DNA from: CALHVX01 sp964640725
GTDB lineage: Bacteria > Pseudomonadota > Gammaproteobacteria > Pseudomonadales > Azotimanducaceae
Assembly (NCBI GenBank): GCA_964640725.1
Contig: CAZXIJ010000031.1
Span: forward strand, 1-44,724
DNA length: 44,724 bases
Direction: 5' to 3'
The position numbers and the translations under genes were made by a program. The notes beneath the pieces were generated by a model that was given only the letters and a program-made list of their open reading frames with translations, did no database searches and was not told where the DNA came from. Positions 8,360-16,890 of the stretch are shown here, piece after piece (within the stretch, counting starts at the first letter, position 1; each line of letters begins with the position of its first letter).

Positions 8360-9202
8360 TCAGCCGCCAAAGTCGTGATGCAGCGAGTTGTCACGCTTCA
8401 TCGCCTGCACCCGGGCCTGCAGCACCTCTTTCCACTGAGGGTGCGTGAGAATCCAGAAATCGTTGGCCGCAATGGCCTTTACCACCAGGTCCGCGACCTC
8501 GGCGGGGTTCATCCCCTCCTCGGCCAGCAGCGCGCTGGCGGTCTCCAGAAAGGCCGTTTCCTGCTCGGAGCTGCGATGCGCCTTGGCCGACTCGGCATCG
8601 CGATTGCGGTGGCTGGTCGCGATCTGCGTGTTGATCGCTCCGGGGCAGAGCACCGAGGCAGAGATCGGCGCGTTCTCCGCCTCGAGCTCCAGCCGCAGCG
8701 TCTCGGTGATCCCGACCACCGCAAACTTGGCAGCGTTGTAGGGGCTGATCGATCTTGTCGCCTGCAGGCCCGCGGTGGACGCCGTGTTGATCACGTGTCC
8801 TTCGCCCGCGCGTTTGATCAGCGGCAAAAAGGCTTTGATGCCGTAGATCACGCTCCAAAGATCGACCCCCAGCACCCATTCCCAGTCCGCCAGGGACAGC
8901 TCGGCGATGGGCCCTGACACCACCACGCCAGCGTTGTTGTGCAGGATGTGGACAGCGCCAAAGGCGCTCAGCGTCGCGTCGGCCAGCGCCTGCACGGCAT
9001 CCCAGTCTGCGACATTCGTAGGCACGCCCAGAACGCTGTGCCCGGCGCCCGCAAGCTGATCCACGTGATTGCTCAGGGCCGCTTCGTCGATGTCGGCGAG
9101 CACCACCTTCATGCCCTCCTGGGCGAAGCGTGTCGCGGTGGCCAGGCCAATGCCGCTGGCGGCGCCGGTGACCACGGCCACGCGGCCGGATAGCTCTTTC
9201 AT
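8360..9202 (-). CDS. Classical SDR family NAD(P)-dependent oxidoreductase
   Basis: 280 aa. All classical SDR landmarks are present: GAASGIG near residue 13, NNAG near 92, the catalytic Ser in TASTAGL and the Tyr-Lys pair in YNAAK. An Asp at the end of beta-2 (VVLADID) favours NAD over NADP. The C-terminus (about 190-280) is longer than the minimal family and resembles fatty-alcohol or steroid-type SDRs. I chose the ATG at 9202 (TTGGAGCG upstream); the frame continues open to 9577, but that extension runs into the divergent gene. Substrate unknown; the neighbouring SDR and P450 genes suggest stepwise oxidation of a hydrophobic alcohol. Confidence 0.87.
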   Translation of the reverse strand: MKELSGRVAVVTGAASGIGLATATRFAQEGMKVVLADIDEAALSNHVDQLAGAGHSVLGVPTNVADWDAVQALADATLSAFGAVHILHNNAGVVVSGPIAELSLADWEWVLGVDLWSVIYGIKAFLPLIKRAGEGHVINTASTAGLQATRSISPYNAAKFAVVGITETLRLELEAENAPISASVLCPGAINTQIATSHRNRDAESAKAHRSSEQETAFLETASALLAEEGMNPAEVADLVVKAIAANDFWILTHPQWKEVLQARVQAMKRDNSLHHDFGG

Positions 9203-9278
9203 CACTTTCGCTCCAATGCCGTACAGTAAGGGCTCGGCTCGGTGAGCATACAATGGTCTACAGAGGTATCCAGGCCTT

Positions 9279-9301
9279 CCAGGATCTGCCCTGGATCCTG
9301 G
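9279..9301. promoter_or_regulatory. Inverted repeat between divergent SDR genes
   Basis: CCAGGATC (9279-9286) and its exact complement GATCCTGG (9294-9301) are separated by 7 bases in the 159-bp region between two divergent SDR starts (9202 and 9362). It could be an operator for an unlinked regulator or a hairpin in the leader of the plus-strand gene. Nothing else in the gap stands out. Confidence 0.35.
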
Positions 9302-9361
9302 GTCGGCCCACCGCGCTCGATTGAGCTTCGGCCGACGAGAGAGACATTGGAGGACCGGGAA

Positions 9362-10162
9362 ATGACTCAGCGCTATCGTTTGGACGGCAAGATCGCCGTC
9401 GTGACCGGCGCCGCGGTCGGTATCGGCCGCGGCATCGCCGTCGCGCTGGCCGAACGCGGCGCAACCCTGGCATGCCTGGATATCGACACTCCTAACAATC
9501 TCGAAACTGCCGAACGCGTGCGAGCGGCGGGGAGCGAATGCCTGCCGGTGCCCTGCGACATCGCGGACCGGATTCAAGTTCGGAGCGCGATCGATCAGGT
9601 TCTGGAACGCTTCGGGCGCGTTGACCTGCTCGTGAACAACGCCGCCGTGTACGACGACTCATCGTTGCTGGGCGGCAGCTACGAGTCGCAAACCGCCGAG
9701 TACGACCGCGCCATGGGCACCTGCGCGATGGGCGCCTACTACTGCGCCCGGGCCTGCGTGCCTGCCATGGTGGCGGCCGGCAGCGGCAACGTCATCAACA
9801 TCATCACAGAGCACATCAAGGAGGGCTACGCGCTGCTCGGCCGCGGGCTCGGCTACGACTGCGCCAAGTTCGCCATGTGGCGCCAGGTCGAGAACTGGGC
9901 AGACGAACTCAAGAACACCAACATTCGAGTCAACGGTCTGTGTCCGGGGGCCACGGACACGCCCATGCTGCGCAACGCTGCGCCAGACTTTGCGGAACAG
10001 GCTATGAAACCCGCAGACCTCGGGCAGGCCGTCATCAATGTGCTCAGCCACGGCGACGCCGGGCCATCGGGGCAAACCTGGCTATTCGGGCCAACTCGAA
10101 CGCCGCGCGCAGATAGCCTGAAAGCCATCGAGGCCATAGGGCCCGGGGGCCGATCGGCCTAG
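9362..10162 (+). CDS. SDR family oxidoreductase
   Basis: 266 aa. SDR signatures: GAAVGIG at 16-22, NNAA at 92-95, and the Tyr165-Lys169 pair in YDCAK. The usual catalytic Ser is replaced: the segment NVINIITEH has Thr149 at the nearest position and the spacing to Tyr is about 3 residues longer than normal. An Asp pair at the end of beta-2 (CLDID) suggests NAD. The C-terminal motif CPGATDTPM is typical. ATG 9362 is preceded by GGAGG; the frame opens earlier at 9242 but that part is the intergenic region. Its 3' end overlaps the convergent P450-like gene by 4 bp. Confidence 0.86.
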   Translation: MTQRYRLDGKIAVVTGAAVGIGRGIAVALAERGATLACLDIDTPNNLETAERVRAAGSECLPVPCDIADRIQVRSAIDQVLERFGRVDLLVNNAAVYDDSSLLGGSYESQTAEYDRAMGTCAMGAYYCARACVPAMVAAGSGNVINIITEHIKEGYALLGRGLGYDCAKFAMWRQVENWADELKNTNIRVNGLCPGATDTPMLRNAAPDFAEQAMKPADLGQAVINVLSHGDAGPSGQTWLFGPTRTPRADSLKAIEAIGPGGRSA

Positions 10163-11487
10163 CGGAACCGCACGGGTAACTGCCAGCAGGTATGCATGTC
10201 TCCAAGGCGCAGGCTGCGCAGCTGCGGCGCTGCGCCCGGTTGCAGCTCGAGGTCCTGCACCGTATCGAGCAGCGTCAGGGACGCGGTGACCGCGGTGTCC
10301 CGCACCAGCGCGTACTCAGAGCGCGGCCGATCCTCGGGCAATGCCGGAAACCTGGACGGCGCCCCGAGCCCGAAGGCGATGCCGGTCGCCAGCCCGTCCG
10401 CCCGATATTGGCCGCGCGGCTCGCGCTGGCACAGATCCTTGCGGTCCACAACGAATCGGTCGGGCTCGTGAAAGACCCGGGGATCCCGATTTGCCGCTGC
10501 GGCCGAACAGACCAGCTGAGCGCCGGCGGGCAGCAGCCGCCCAAATCGCTCCACCTCATGACGGGCATAGCGTTCGGCCGACAACACCGGCGGCGAGTGC
10601 CGCAGCGTTTCCAGGTAGGCGAGCTTGAGCAGGCGAGCATCATCGCGAGCAGCCTCGAACTGCTCCGGATGGGTCAGCAGCAAAAACCAGAGATTCGCGA
10701 GCGCACCGTGCAGCGTTTCGTGGTCCTTCTCCAGCAGCGTGACCACCAGATCAGCGGCCGTGGCCGGCCCCGCCGGCAGATCGAGCTGGGCAATGGCAGA
10801 GATCAGATCATCGCCCGGCTCAGCCCGCCGCTGTGCGAGGAGCGGTTCGAGGTCGCGGACCAGCAAATCCATCGCCGCCCTGCCCGCCTGCTGCGCCGCC
10901 GGTTCCCAGCAGGCCCCGCGCTGCATCTGCCAGTAGCGATGCGCGAAGGGCGCAGCCTGCGCCGCCGGAAGATCAAGCTGCCGAGCCAGCAGCGCCAGGG
11001 GAAAGTGCGCCGCAAAGTCCGTCGCGAGGTTCACCTCGCCGCGCCCCGCAAAACCCGCCACGATGTCGCGGGCGGTGGGCTCCGCATACGCATCGGTCAG
11101 CCGGGCGGTGGCTTCCAGCACCGGCAGCTCTCTGCCCAGATCGCGACCGAAGCCGTCCCGGCCATAGGCCCACAGCTTGGAACGGGAGCAGAAGTTGCCC
11201 TCGTCGGTAAAGATCGAAGTGACGTCGTCATAGCGCGTGATCCAGTAACTGTTGGTCCGCCAGTTGCGATAGCAGGGATAGTGCTCGCGCAGCGTTCCGA
11301 CCAGCGCATACGGGTCCGACAGGTAGTCGTCGGCGAGCAGTTTGCCGGGCTGGATCTTCTCGGTGGACTCACCGACGCGTTCGCGCTGGTAGATCTCGTA
11401 GCTGCGGTAGCCTTCGCCATCGGACTCAGACCGGCGCTGAATCACAACGCCGTTGCGACCGGCGATCGGCCCTTTCGGCGCGCTCAC
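10159..11487 (-). CDS. Cytochrome P450 homologue without the haem-ligand cysteine
   Basis: 442 aa, GTG start with GGAG upstream. The P450 fold is recognisable throughout: YWITRYDDVT near 81, the K-helix ExxR as ETLR (293-296), and the PERF-like region HEPDRFVVDR (340-349). However, the haem loop FGxGxHxCxG reads FGLGAPSRFP (372-381): the ligand Cys is Arg379, and the His and last Gly are also lost. The I-helix AGxETT reads KDHETL (254-259) and the C-helix HxxxR is not recognisable. The frame is intact on both sides of the loop, so a local sequencing frameshift does not explain it. It starts 24 bp after a canonical P450 gene whose N-terminal half it resembles. I infer a non-haem, possibly structural or regulatory partner. 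Confidence 0.8.
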   Translation of the reverse strand: MSAPKGPIAGRNGVVIQRRSESDGEGYRSYEIYQRERVGESTEKIQPGKLLADDYLSDPYALVGTLREHYPCYRNWRTNSYWITRYDDVTSIFTDEGNFCSRSKLWAYGRDGFGRDLGRELPVLEATARLTDAYAEPTARDIVAGFAGRGEVNLATDFAAHFPLALLARQLDLPAAQAAPFAHRYWQMQRGACWEPAAQQAGRAAMDLLVRDLEPLLAQRRAEPGDDLISAIAQLDLPAGPATAADLVVTLLEKDHETLHGALANLWFLLLTHPEQFEAARDDARLLKLAYLETLRHSPPVLSAERYARHEVERFGRLLPAGAQLVCSAAAANRDPRVFHEPDRFVVDRKDLCQREPRGQYRADGLATGIAFGLGAPSRFPALPEDRPRSEYALVRDTAVTASLTLLDTVQDLELQPGAAPQLRSLRLGDMHTCWQLPVRFR

Positions 11488-11511
11488 GAGGCGCTCCGCT
11501 GTGCCGCGCCG

Positions 11512-12948
11512 CTAGCCAACATCAGAGTCGATCCACAGCGCGCGCACCGACGTCAGCCCGATGGGCGCCAGACGCTCGCCATCGATGTCTTTAGGCATCT
11601 TGTCGAGGTTGATGCGCGGATTCCGCAGGTGCTTGCGCAAGATCTGCGAGCCAATCACCGCCTCCTGGTGAGAAATCCAGGCCCCCGGGCACAAATGCGG
11701 ACCGACCCCGAAGGCCATGTGGCTGCACCGGCCTTCCTTGCGGTAGCCGCTCCGGAGCAGCTTGCCGGAGTACAGGTCCTCGCGAAAGATATCGAAGGTC
11801 TCCGGGTCGGTGAACACCCGCTCATCGTGATTGGCCGAGAAATCGACCATGTTGACGAGGGATCCGGCCGGGATCGAAACGCCGTGCATCTCGATGTCGA
11901 AGGTGTTGTGCCGGGGCTGGCCGCCAATCGGCGTGGAGTGGCGCAGCGTTTCGTGAAACGCCTTGTCCCAGAGCGCGGGATCGCCACTCACAGCAGCGAA
12001 CTGGTCGGGCTGCTGCAGCAGCAGGTACCACATGTTGAGGATCGCGCCACGGGTGGTCTCGCCACCGCCGCCCACCACCAGCGCGATGTTCGAAGTGATC
12101 TCTTCGGTAGACAGATAGTCGCCGTCCACCCGGGTCTCGCACAGCTTGGTGATGACGTCTTTCGAAGTCGGGTTGCCGGCGCTGTCATAAAGAAACGTGG
12201 GTGTCTTGCGGCGCGCCTCGACCATGCCGGCCACGTAGTCTTCCAGATGCTGGCGAGCTTCCAGCCCCTGCTTGTGCGTGTCGGAGCCTCCGAGCCCGGA
12301 CATCATGGAGTTGTACCAGTAGTAGAAGTCGGCCTGCGCCTCCTTGGGAAAGCCCAGCACCTCGCACACCACCCGGATCGGAAACTCGTTGGCGAAGGCC
12401 TTGCCGAGCTCGACGGTGCGCACGCCGCCCGCTTCGGTGACCCATTCTGAGCCGACAGCGTCATCCCAGCCGGCGATCATCTCTTCCGCCAGCCGCTCAA
12501 TGGCCGGGATACGCTGCTGCAACGACTTGCCGACCAGGTGCTGGCCGTACAGGTTACGCCGCCGCCGGTGCTCGACTCCGCTCAGCTCGAGCTGAGTATT
12601 GCCCAGAACGCCGCTGGAGCTGCCCTTGGGGATCGTATTGAAACCTTCATCGTCAAAGTAGCACTCGGTGATGTCGTCGTAGCGCGTGACCCAATAGCAG
12701 TTGTGAAGCTGGTCGTGAAAGACGGGGTAATGGTCGCGAAGGATCCGGTAGTAGGGATACGGGTTGCGGGCAAACTCGCGCGTATCCAGAATGCGGGGGT
12801 CGAAGAGCGGCGTGCCGTCGGCCGCCTGGCCCATGTCAAAAGCTTCGCCTTCGGGCATGAGCGGGAAGGTCCGCCGCGCTCCCGAATCGGCCTCGGCTTC
12901 GCCAGCCAGAGCCTCGACCACATCGGTCATGGCATGGATTGCTGTCAT
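11512..12948 (-). CDS. Cytochrome P450
   Basis: 478 aa. Canonical bacterial P450: haem loop FGVGPHLCPG with ligand Cys at about 420, I-helix GGGGETTRG near 293-301, K-helix ETLR near 333-336, and a C-helix HRRRR near 127. The class acts as a haem-thiolate monooxygenase; similarity of layout to CYP125/142-like and other terpene or steroid hydroxylases is only an impression. The start is uncertain: ATG at 12948 is chosen, a TTG at 12990 would add 14 residues and another ATG lies at 12930. The divergent 7Fe ferredoxin at 13070 is the obvious electron donor. The Cys-less homologue follows after 24 bp. Confidence 0.88.
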   Translation of the reverse strand: MTAIHAMTDVVEALAGEAEADSGARRTFPLMPEGEAFDMGQAADGTPLFDPRILDTREFARNPYPYYRILRDHYPVFHDQLHNCYWVTRYDDITECYFDDEGFNTIPKGSSSGVLGNTQLELSGVEHRRRRNLYGQHLVGKSLQQRIPAIERLAEEMIAGWDDAVGSEWVTEAGGVRTVELGKAFANEFPIRVVCEVLGFPKEAQADFYYWYNSMMSGLGGSDTHKQGLEARQHLEDYVAGMVEARRKTPTFLYDSAGNPTSKDVITKLCETRVDGDYLSTEEITSNIALVVGGGGETTRGAILNMWYLLLQQPDQFAAVSGDPALWDKAFHETLRHSTPIGGQPRHNTFDIEMHGVSIPAGSLVNMVDFSANHDERVFTDPETFDIFREDLYSGKLLRSGYRKEGRCSHMAFGVGPHLCPGAWISHQEAVIGSQILRKHLRNPRINLDKMPKDIDGERLAPIGLTSVRALWIDSDVG

Positions 12949-13069
12949 TTGACCGTCCCGGATTGAAGTGGGCCTTGGAGTGCGGTTCAATCACAGAACT
13001 TACCGGCTGGCCACAGCCTTGGCAATGTGCAAGCCCTCGCGTACGCAAACCAAATCGTCGAGACATGCA

Positions 13070-13369
13070 ATGACCTTTGTGATTTCCGCTGCCTGCATCG
13101 ACGTGATGGACCAAAGCTGCATCGAGGTGTGCCCAGTGGACTGCATCCTCGTCGATGACGATGACCGCATGTGCTACATCCATCCCGAGCAGTGCATTGA
13201 CTGCGCCGTCTGCGAGTCCGCATGCCCGGTTGGCGCCATCTTTCAGGACGACCAGGTGCCGAAGGACACTGCGCAGTTCACCGAAATCAATCGCCTGTGG
13301 TTCGAAGACAAGGCGGACGCCCGAGCAAAGGTCGATGCCTTCGCCCAGAGCAACGGTTCAATCGTCTAG
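13070..13369 (+). CDS. 7Fe (3Fe-4S/4Fe-4S) ferredoxin
   Basis: 99 aa. The FdxA-type pattern is clear: CIDVMDQSCIEVCPVDCI near residues 9-26, then CYIHPEQCIDCAVCESACP. The spacing C-x7-C-x3-CP for the first cluster and C-x2-C-x3-CP for the second marks one 3Fe-4S and one 4Fe-4S centre; an extra Cys sits before IHPEQC. Such ferredoxins serve P450s in actinobacteria and several Proteobacteria. It is divergent from the P450 pair with a 121-bp shared promoter region, supporting a redox-partner role. ATG 13070 is the only start that gives a normal family length; the longer frame from 12968 adds an unlikely 34 residues. Confidence 0.92.
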   Translation: MTFVISAACIDVMDQSCIEVCPVDCILVDDDDRMCYIHPEQCIDCAVCESACPVGAIFQDDQVPKDTAQFTEINRLWFEDKADARAKVDAFAQSNGSIV

Positions 13370-13454
13370 GCCATCACGCGCCAACACACCTGGACCAGTG
13401 CCCAAGCACCCCGCTCTGTCGGGCGCCTGACAGTCAAGCCGTGCACGCTCACGC

Positions 13455-13760
13455 ATGCTCGCCATCCTGACAGCCAAGGATGGTGCGCATGAAAATCTCT
13501 CGTTCGAGGAGGGCAGCGGCTCCATCTACGCGTTCTTCGCGGAGCTGACGCCCATTGCGGCGGGAGAGCCGAACAGCCCAGGCACCAACGCAATGCTTTT
13601 CGGGCGCCATGTGAAAACCGAAATCCCCCTGATCGACGCGGAAGACTACGGCGCCACCATCATCAGCTGCGAACTGCCCCGCAGCCGCAACCGGCAAGAC
13701 GGCATCCAGGTGCGAAGCTGTTTGTACAACTACAGCGTTCGCGAGTTTGACGGCAACTGA
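13455..13760 (+). CDS. Hypothetical protein
   Basis: 101 aa, no signal peptide or transmembrane segment. It contains two Cys (SCELP and RSCLYNYSV) and a mixed alpha/beta composition. I recognise no domain. There is no clear ribosome site before the ATG, so the true start may be internal. It lies 85 bp after the ferredoxin gene and 5 bp before the next plus-strand gene, suggesting a small co-transcribed set. Coding status rests on the tight spacing and lack of a competing frame. Confidence 0.5.
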   Translation: MLAILTAKDGAHENLSFEEGSGSIYAFFAELTPIAAGEPNSPGTNAMLFGRHVKTEIPLIDAEDYGATIISCELPRSRNRQDGIQVRSCLYNYSVREFDGN

Positions 13761-13765
13761 AACCC

Positions 13766-14281
13766 ATGAACATCGTTCGCGCGATCCTTGCCTGCCTTAT
13801 GGTTCTGCTTGCCGGCTGGCAGTTTGCCCCTTCGGGCACGGAGGGCCAGCCCGTGCCGCAGGCCGCGGCGCCGGAACCGATCCCAAACGGCCCGACGGCC
13901 GCTGCTGCGGCAAAGGCGGAGCCCGCAACAACAACACTTGGCACTGGTGCCGCCGCACCGGTTCAGCGCACTCCGTTGCGCCCGCAGTTTGGCGGCTCCA
14001 CCACAAACTTTCTGGCGCCGGAGGGCGGATTGGTGCCCTTTAGCTGGCGCAACGAGCTGAAGGTGCGCGACCGGCTCAGCGCACTGACACACGATGACCT
14101 GATGATCACCAACCTGGCCTGTACGCAGGCGCGCTGCGCGCTCACGCTGGAAGCCGCCAGCCATGAGGCTCACCGTACTTTTCTGGAGAAAGGCGTGACC
14201 CTGGTGGGCAGGATCGGCGCGGTAACAAGCGTGCCGACCGGAGATGGCCGCTTTGCGGTACAGGTGCGCGCGCTTCTTTGA
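13766..14281 (+). CDS. Exported hypothetical protein
   Basis: 171 aa. Residues 1-20 (MNIVRAILACLMVLLAGWQF) form a signal peptide or anchor. An Ala/Pro/Thr-rich linker runs from about 25 to 75. The C-terminal domain of about 90 residues has a closely spaced Cys pair (LACTQARCAL) that may form a disulphide in the periplasm, and ends in a beta-rich stretch. I recognise no family. It starts 5 bp after the upstream hypothetical gene and ends 21 bp before the convergent DoxX-like gene. Confidence 0.6.
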   Translation: MNIVRAILACLMVLLAGWQFAPSGTEGQPVPQAAAPEPIPNGPTAAAAAKAEPATTTLGTGAAAPVQRTPLRPQFGGSTTNFLAPEGGLVPFSWRNELKVRDRLSALTHDDLMITNLACTQARCALTLEAASHEAHRTFLEKGVTLVGRIGAVTSVPTGDGRFAVQVRALL

Positions 14282-14302
14282 GTCAAGCACGCGCCCCGGC
14301 CC

Positions 14303-14722
14303 CTACTCGCTGTGCGGCGCAGCCTCAGGCACGTCGCCCCCATGCTGCCATCGCGCATTGCGCGTGCTCCACCAGATCAGTGCCAGCAGCAGCACCTGAA
14401 CCACCAGGCGCACGGTCAGGAACAGCGGCGGAACCTCCGGGAACAGCTCCGGATTCATGGACATGTGGATGTTCGCCGGCGTCACGGCCAGGGTCAGCAG
14501 GATAAGCAGGTTGCCCGCCAGCTGTCGGGTCGCGGGCACCAGCAGCATCAAGGCAAACAGGACCTCCAGCGCGCCGCTCAGATAGACGATCTCCAGGTGC
14601 CAGGGCAGATAGGGCGGCATGATCGCGAGGAAGAAATCCGGGTCGGTGAAGTGCGAGACCCCTCCGAAGAAGAACCAGACAAACACAATCCCCAGGCCGA
14701 GGTAACGAGCGATTTTGAGCAT
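14303..14722 (-). CDS. DoxX-like integral membrane protein
   Basis: 139 aa with four predicted transmembrane segments: about 5-22, 42-62, 68-85 and 103-120. The pattern FFFGGVSHFTDPDFFLAIMP followed by a short loop and LPWHLEIVYLSGALEVL is typical of DoxX/DUF4260-like small membrane proteins. Family roles range from thiosulphate:quinone oxidoreductase subunits to redox partners; none is supported here. The ATG lies in a sequence without a strong ribosome site. It is divergent from the acyltransferase gene. Confidence 0.75.
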   Translation of the reverse strand: MLKIARYLGLGIVFVWFFFGGVSHFTDPDFFLAIMPPYLPWHLEIVYLSGALEVLFALMLLVPATRQLAGNLLILLTLAVTPANIHMSMNPELFPEVPPLFLTVRLVVQVLLLALIWWSTRNARWQHGGDVPEAAPHSE

Positions 14723-14873
14723 GCCGCCATGCTAGACGGACGCTGCTGCCATGGCCAGCGACCCCGCGCCGGGGCCGATCGCCGCGGTGGACGGCCGGAG
14801 TGTGACGGAGTTCGTAAAAAGTCCGGCGCGATTGGGCCAACGTGATCGTTTAGCGCACCACCAAGGCCCTGTA

Positions 14874-16262
14874 TTGAGCACGGATGCCCTGATACAGCCC
14901 CCGCAACACCATGCGTACCGTCCCGATATTGACGGCCTGCGAGCCGTGGCGGTGCTCATGGTCGTGCTTTATCACTTTGCACTGCCCACGCTTGCGATTC
15001 CTGGCGGCTACACGGGCGTCGACGTGTTCTTCGTCATTTCGGGCTATCTCATTACCCGGCTCCTGATGGCAGCCCCCGCAGACGCGGGCGCGCTCGGTGA
15101 GTTCTATCTGCGCCGCTTCCGGAGACTGTACCCAGCACTGCTCGTTGTGGTGACGGCGACGCTGATCGCCGGCTACTTTCTGATGATGCCCGGGGACTAC
15201 CTTGATCTGGGTGAGAGCGCCCGCTACGCGGTGTTTGCCCTGGGCAACCTGCATTTCTATGGCAACACCGGCTACTTCGACCAGGCCGCAGAGCTGCAAC
15301 CGCTGCTGCACACCTGGTCCCTCGCCGTCGAAGAGCAGTTCTACCTGGTTTGGCCGTTCGTCATTCTCGCGGCACGGCGCCTGGGCGGTAGTCGCGCCGT
15401 CCTGGGAACCTGCATCGCTGTCGTTGTTGCAGGTTTCGCCTATGCCGGCTGGGCCGTGCAGTGGGAGGCCAAGCTCGCGTTCTACAGCCCCTTGAGCCGC
15501 GCCTGGGAGCTCGGTCTGGGCGCGCTCATGGTGTTCGTGCCCGCCCTGCGATCACGCCGGACCGCGACCTGGGCCAACAGTGCGGGCATCGCCCTGATTG
15601 CCTGGAGCGCCTTCGCCTTGTCCGATGCCACGGTGTTCCCGGGCCCGAGCGCGCTCTTCGCCTGCCTGGGCAGCGCGCTGCTGGTATGGGCCAAAGATCC
15701 AGGCACCTGGGTCTCTCGCCTGCTGGCGGCCGAGCCGATGCGCACGCTCGGCCTGCTGTCCTACTCCCTCTATCTGTGGCACTGGCCCGTGCTCGTGTTC
15801 GCGCTGCATGACTCCGGCGCCGCGCTGTCTGCCGCCCAGGGCCTGGTGCTGCTGGCCCTCGTGTTGGTACTGGCCTGGATGTCCTGGCGCTGGGTGGAGG
15901 AGCCGTTTCGGCGCCGCGCCTTTACGCCCCAAACTGGTCGGCTGCTGGCGGCGGGCGGGATCCTTGCGCCCTGCCTGCTGGCTGCCGTCATCGTGCTCGG
16001 CGGCGGGCTGATGAATCGGCTGGAGCCGCGCGCGGTGCCCATGAGCAGTCTCGATGTCATGTGGGAATGGCAGCCCCAACAGATCACGCAAACGCCCCTG
16101 CACAATCAACTGGCGTTCGGCGCGCCCTGGGACGAGGCGCGCTACCGAATCGTGCTGTGGGGGGACAGCCATGCCGAGCACCTGGCTCCGCTGCTGGAGC
16201 GAACGATGGCAGCCCGGGAAACCACAGACGTCGCGGTCTGGCGTCGAGCTGGCGCAGTCTGA
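14874..16262 (+). CDS. OafA/YrhL-type acyltransferase, truncated by an internal frame break
   Basis: The N-terminal acyltransferase-3 domain is complete: YRPDIDGLRAVAVLMVVLYH with the catalytic-type R/H pair, VDVFFVISGYLITRLL, a second block HTWSLAVEEQFYLVWPF and about ten transmembrane helices, ending with WRWVEEPFRRR. It transfers acyl groups to surface glycans or lipids in this family. After the last helix the SGNH domain starts with IVLWGDSHAEHLAPLLE (nucleophile Ser) but the frame stops at 16262. The remainder of the SGNH domain follows in another frame (16238-16753). I place the start at TTG 14874, shortly before the conserved domain; ATG 14751 in the same frame would add 41 unconvincing residues. 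Confidence 0.75.
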   Translation: MSTDALIQPPQHHAYRPDIDGLRAVAVLMVVLYHFALPTLAIPGGYTGVDVFFVISGYLITRLLMAAPADAGALGEFYLRRFRRLYPALLVVVTATLIAGYFLMMPGDYLDLGESARYAVFALGNLHFYGNTGYFDQAAELQPLLHTWSLAVEEQFYLVWPFVILAARRLGGSRAVLGTCIAVVVAGFAYAGWAVQWEAKLAFYSPLSRAWELGLGALMVFVPALRSRRTATWANSAGIALIAWSAFALSDATVFPGPSALFACLGSALLVWAKDPGTWVSRLLAAEPMRTLGLLSYSLYLWHWPVLVFALHDSGAALSAAQGLVLLALVLVLAWMSWRWVEEPFRRRAFTPQTGRLLAAGGILAPCLLAAVIVLGGGLMNRLEPRAVPMSSLDVMWEWQPQQITQTPLHNQLAFGAPWDEARYRIVLWGDSHAEHLAPLLERTMAARETTDVAVWRRAGAV

Positions 16263-16753
16263 TCGCCCATATCGACGCAACGCAAGACAACGAGGCCGGC
16301 CTCTCGCGGCTGGCAGAGACTCTCGATGCAGCTGTTGCCGAACTGTTGGATCGCGTGCCTCGGGTCACGCTCGTCGGGCAGATGCCGGGGTGGCGGCACG
16401 ACCCGGTACCCTGTGTGGCCGCCCGGCTGGCCCAGCTACCCCGCTACGCGTGTCCGGAAGCAGCGCCGCGCCTGCAGGTGGCAAAGCTCGACCCGTATTA
16501 CTTTCGGGTGAACGCGGCCATCGCCGCGGTGGCTGAAGCCCACGCAGGCGCGTCAACCATCGATCCGCTAGCCCGGTGGTGCGGCGCGCAGGAGTGCAAA
16601 TCTGCTGTCGACGGGCATTTCCTGTATCGCGATGCCGGCCACCTGCGTCGCAACCTGCCCGCCGATGTGACCGCAGAGCTGGCCGCAGCCCTCGGGCTCG
16701 ACCAACTGCTGCCCGCCCCTGCTCCGCCGCCCACAAACCTGGCCGCGCAGTAG
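16238..16753 (+). pseudogene. C-terminal SGNH fragment of the acyltransferase
   Basis: This frame continues the SGNH hydrolase-like domain of the preceding gene: LASSWRSLIAHID fits the usual block that follows DxVVLA, then RVPRVTLVGQMPG, and the terminal DAGHLRRN that carries the catalytic Asp/His of the family. No plausible start of its own is present. Only about 17 residues separate GDSHA from this block, while family members have roughly 50-60 more, so the middle of the domain is missing. One deletion of 3n+1 bases between about 16170 and 16240 would explain both the missing block and the frame change. It may be a real lesion or an assembly error. Confidence 0.7.
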
Positions 16754-16890
16754 CGCGACGCCAACGCCAAAACCGCCTGTCGCTCTTGCAATCCCGTAAG
16801 CTGCGGAGGATTGTGGTTGCGAGTGACGCCGGTGCGCAGGGAACCCTCCATCAAGGATCACTGACGCGTTCTAACGGCCCGGAAATCCAG

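Noticed and set aside
10192..12450. Very long plus-strand open frame (about 750 codons) opposite the P450 pair
   Set aside because: It is the antisense shadow of two well-supported P450 genes in GC-rich DNA; its translation is Arg/Gln/Pro-rich with no domain.
8360..13369. Biosynthetic gene cluster for a secondary metabolite
   Set aside because: SDRs, P450s and a ferredoxin are present but no scaffold-forming enzyme (PKS, NRPS, terpene synthase) is seen; catabolism fits better.
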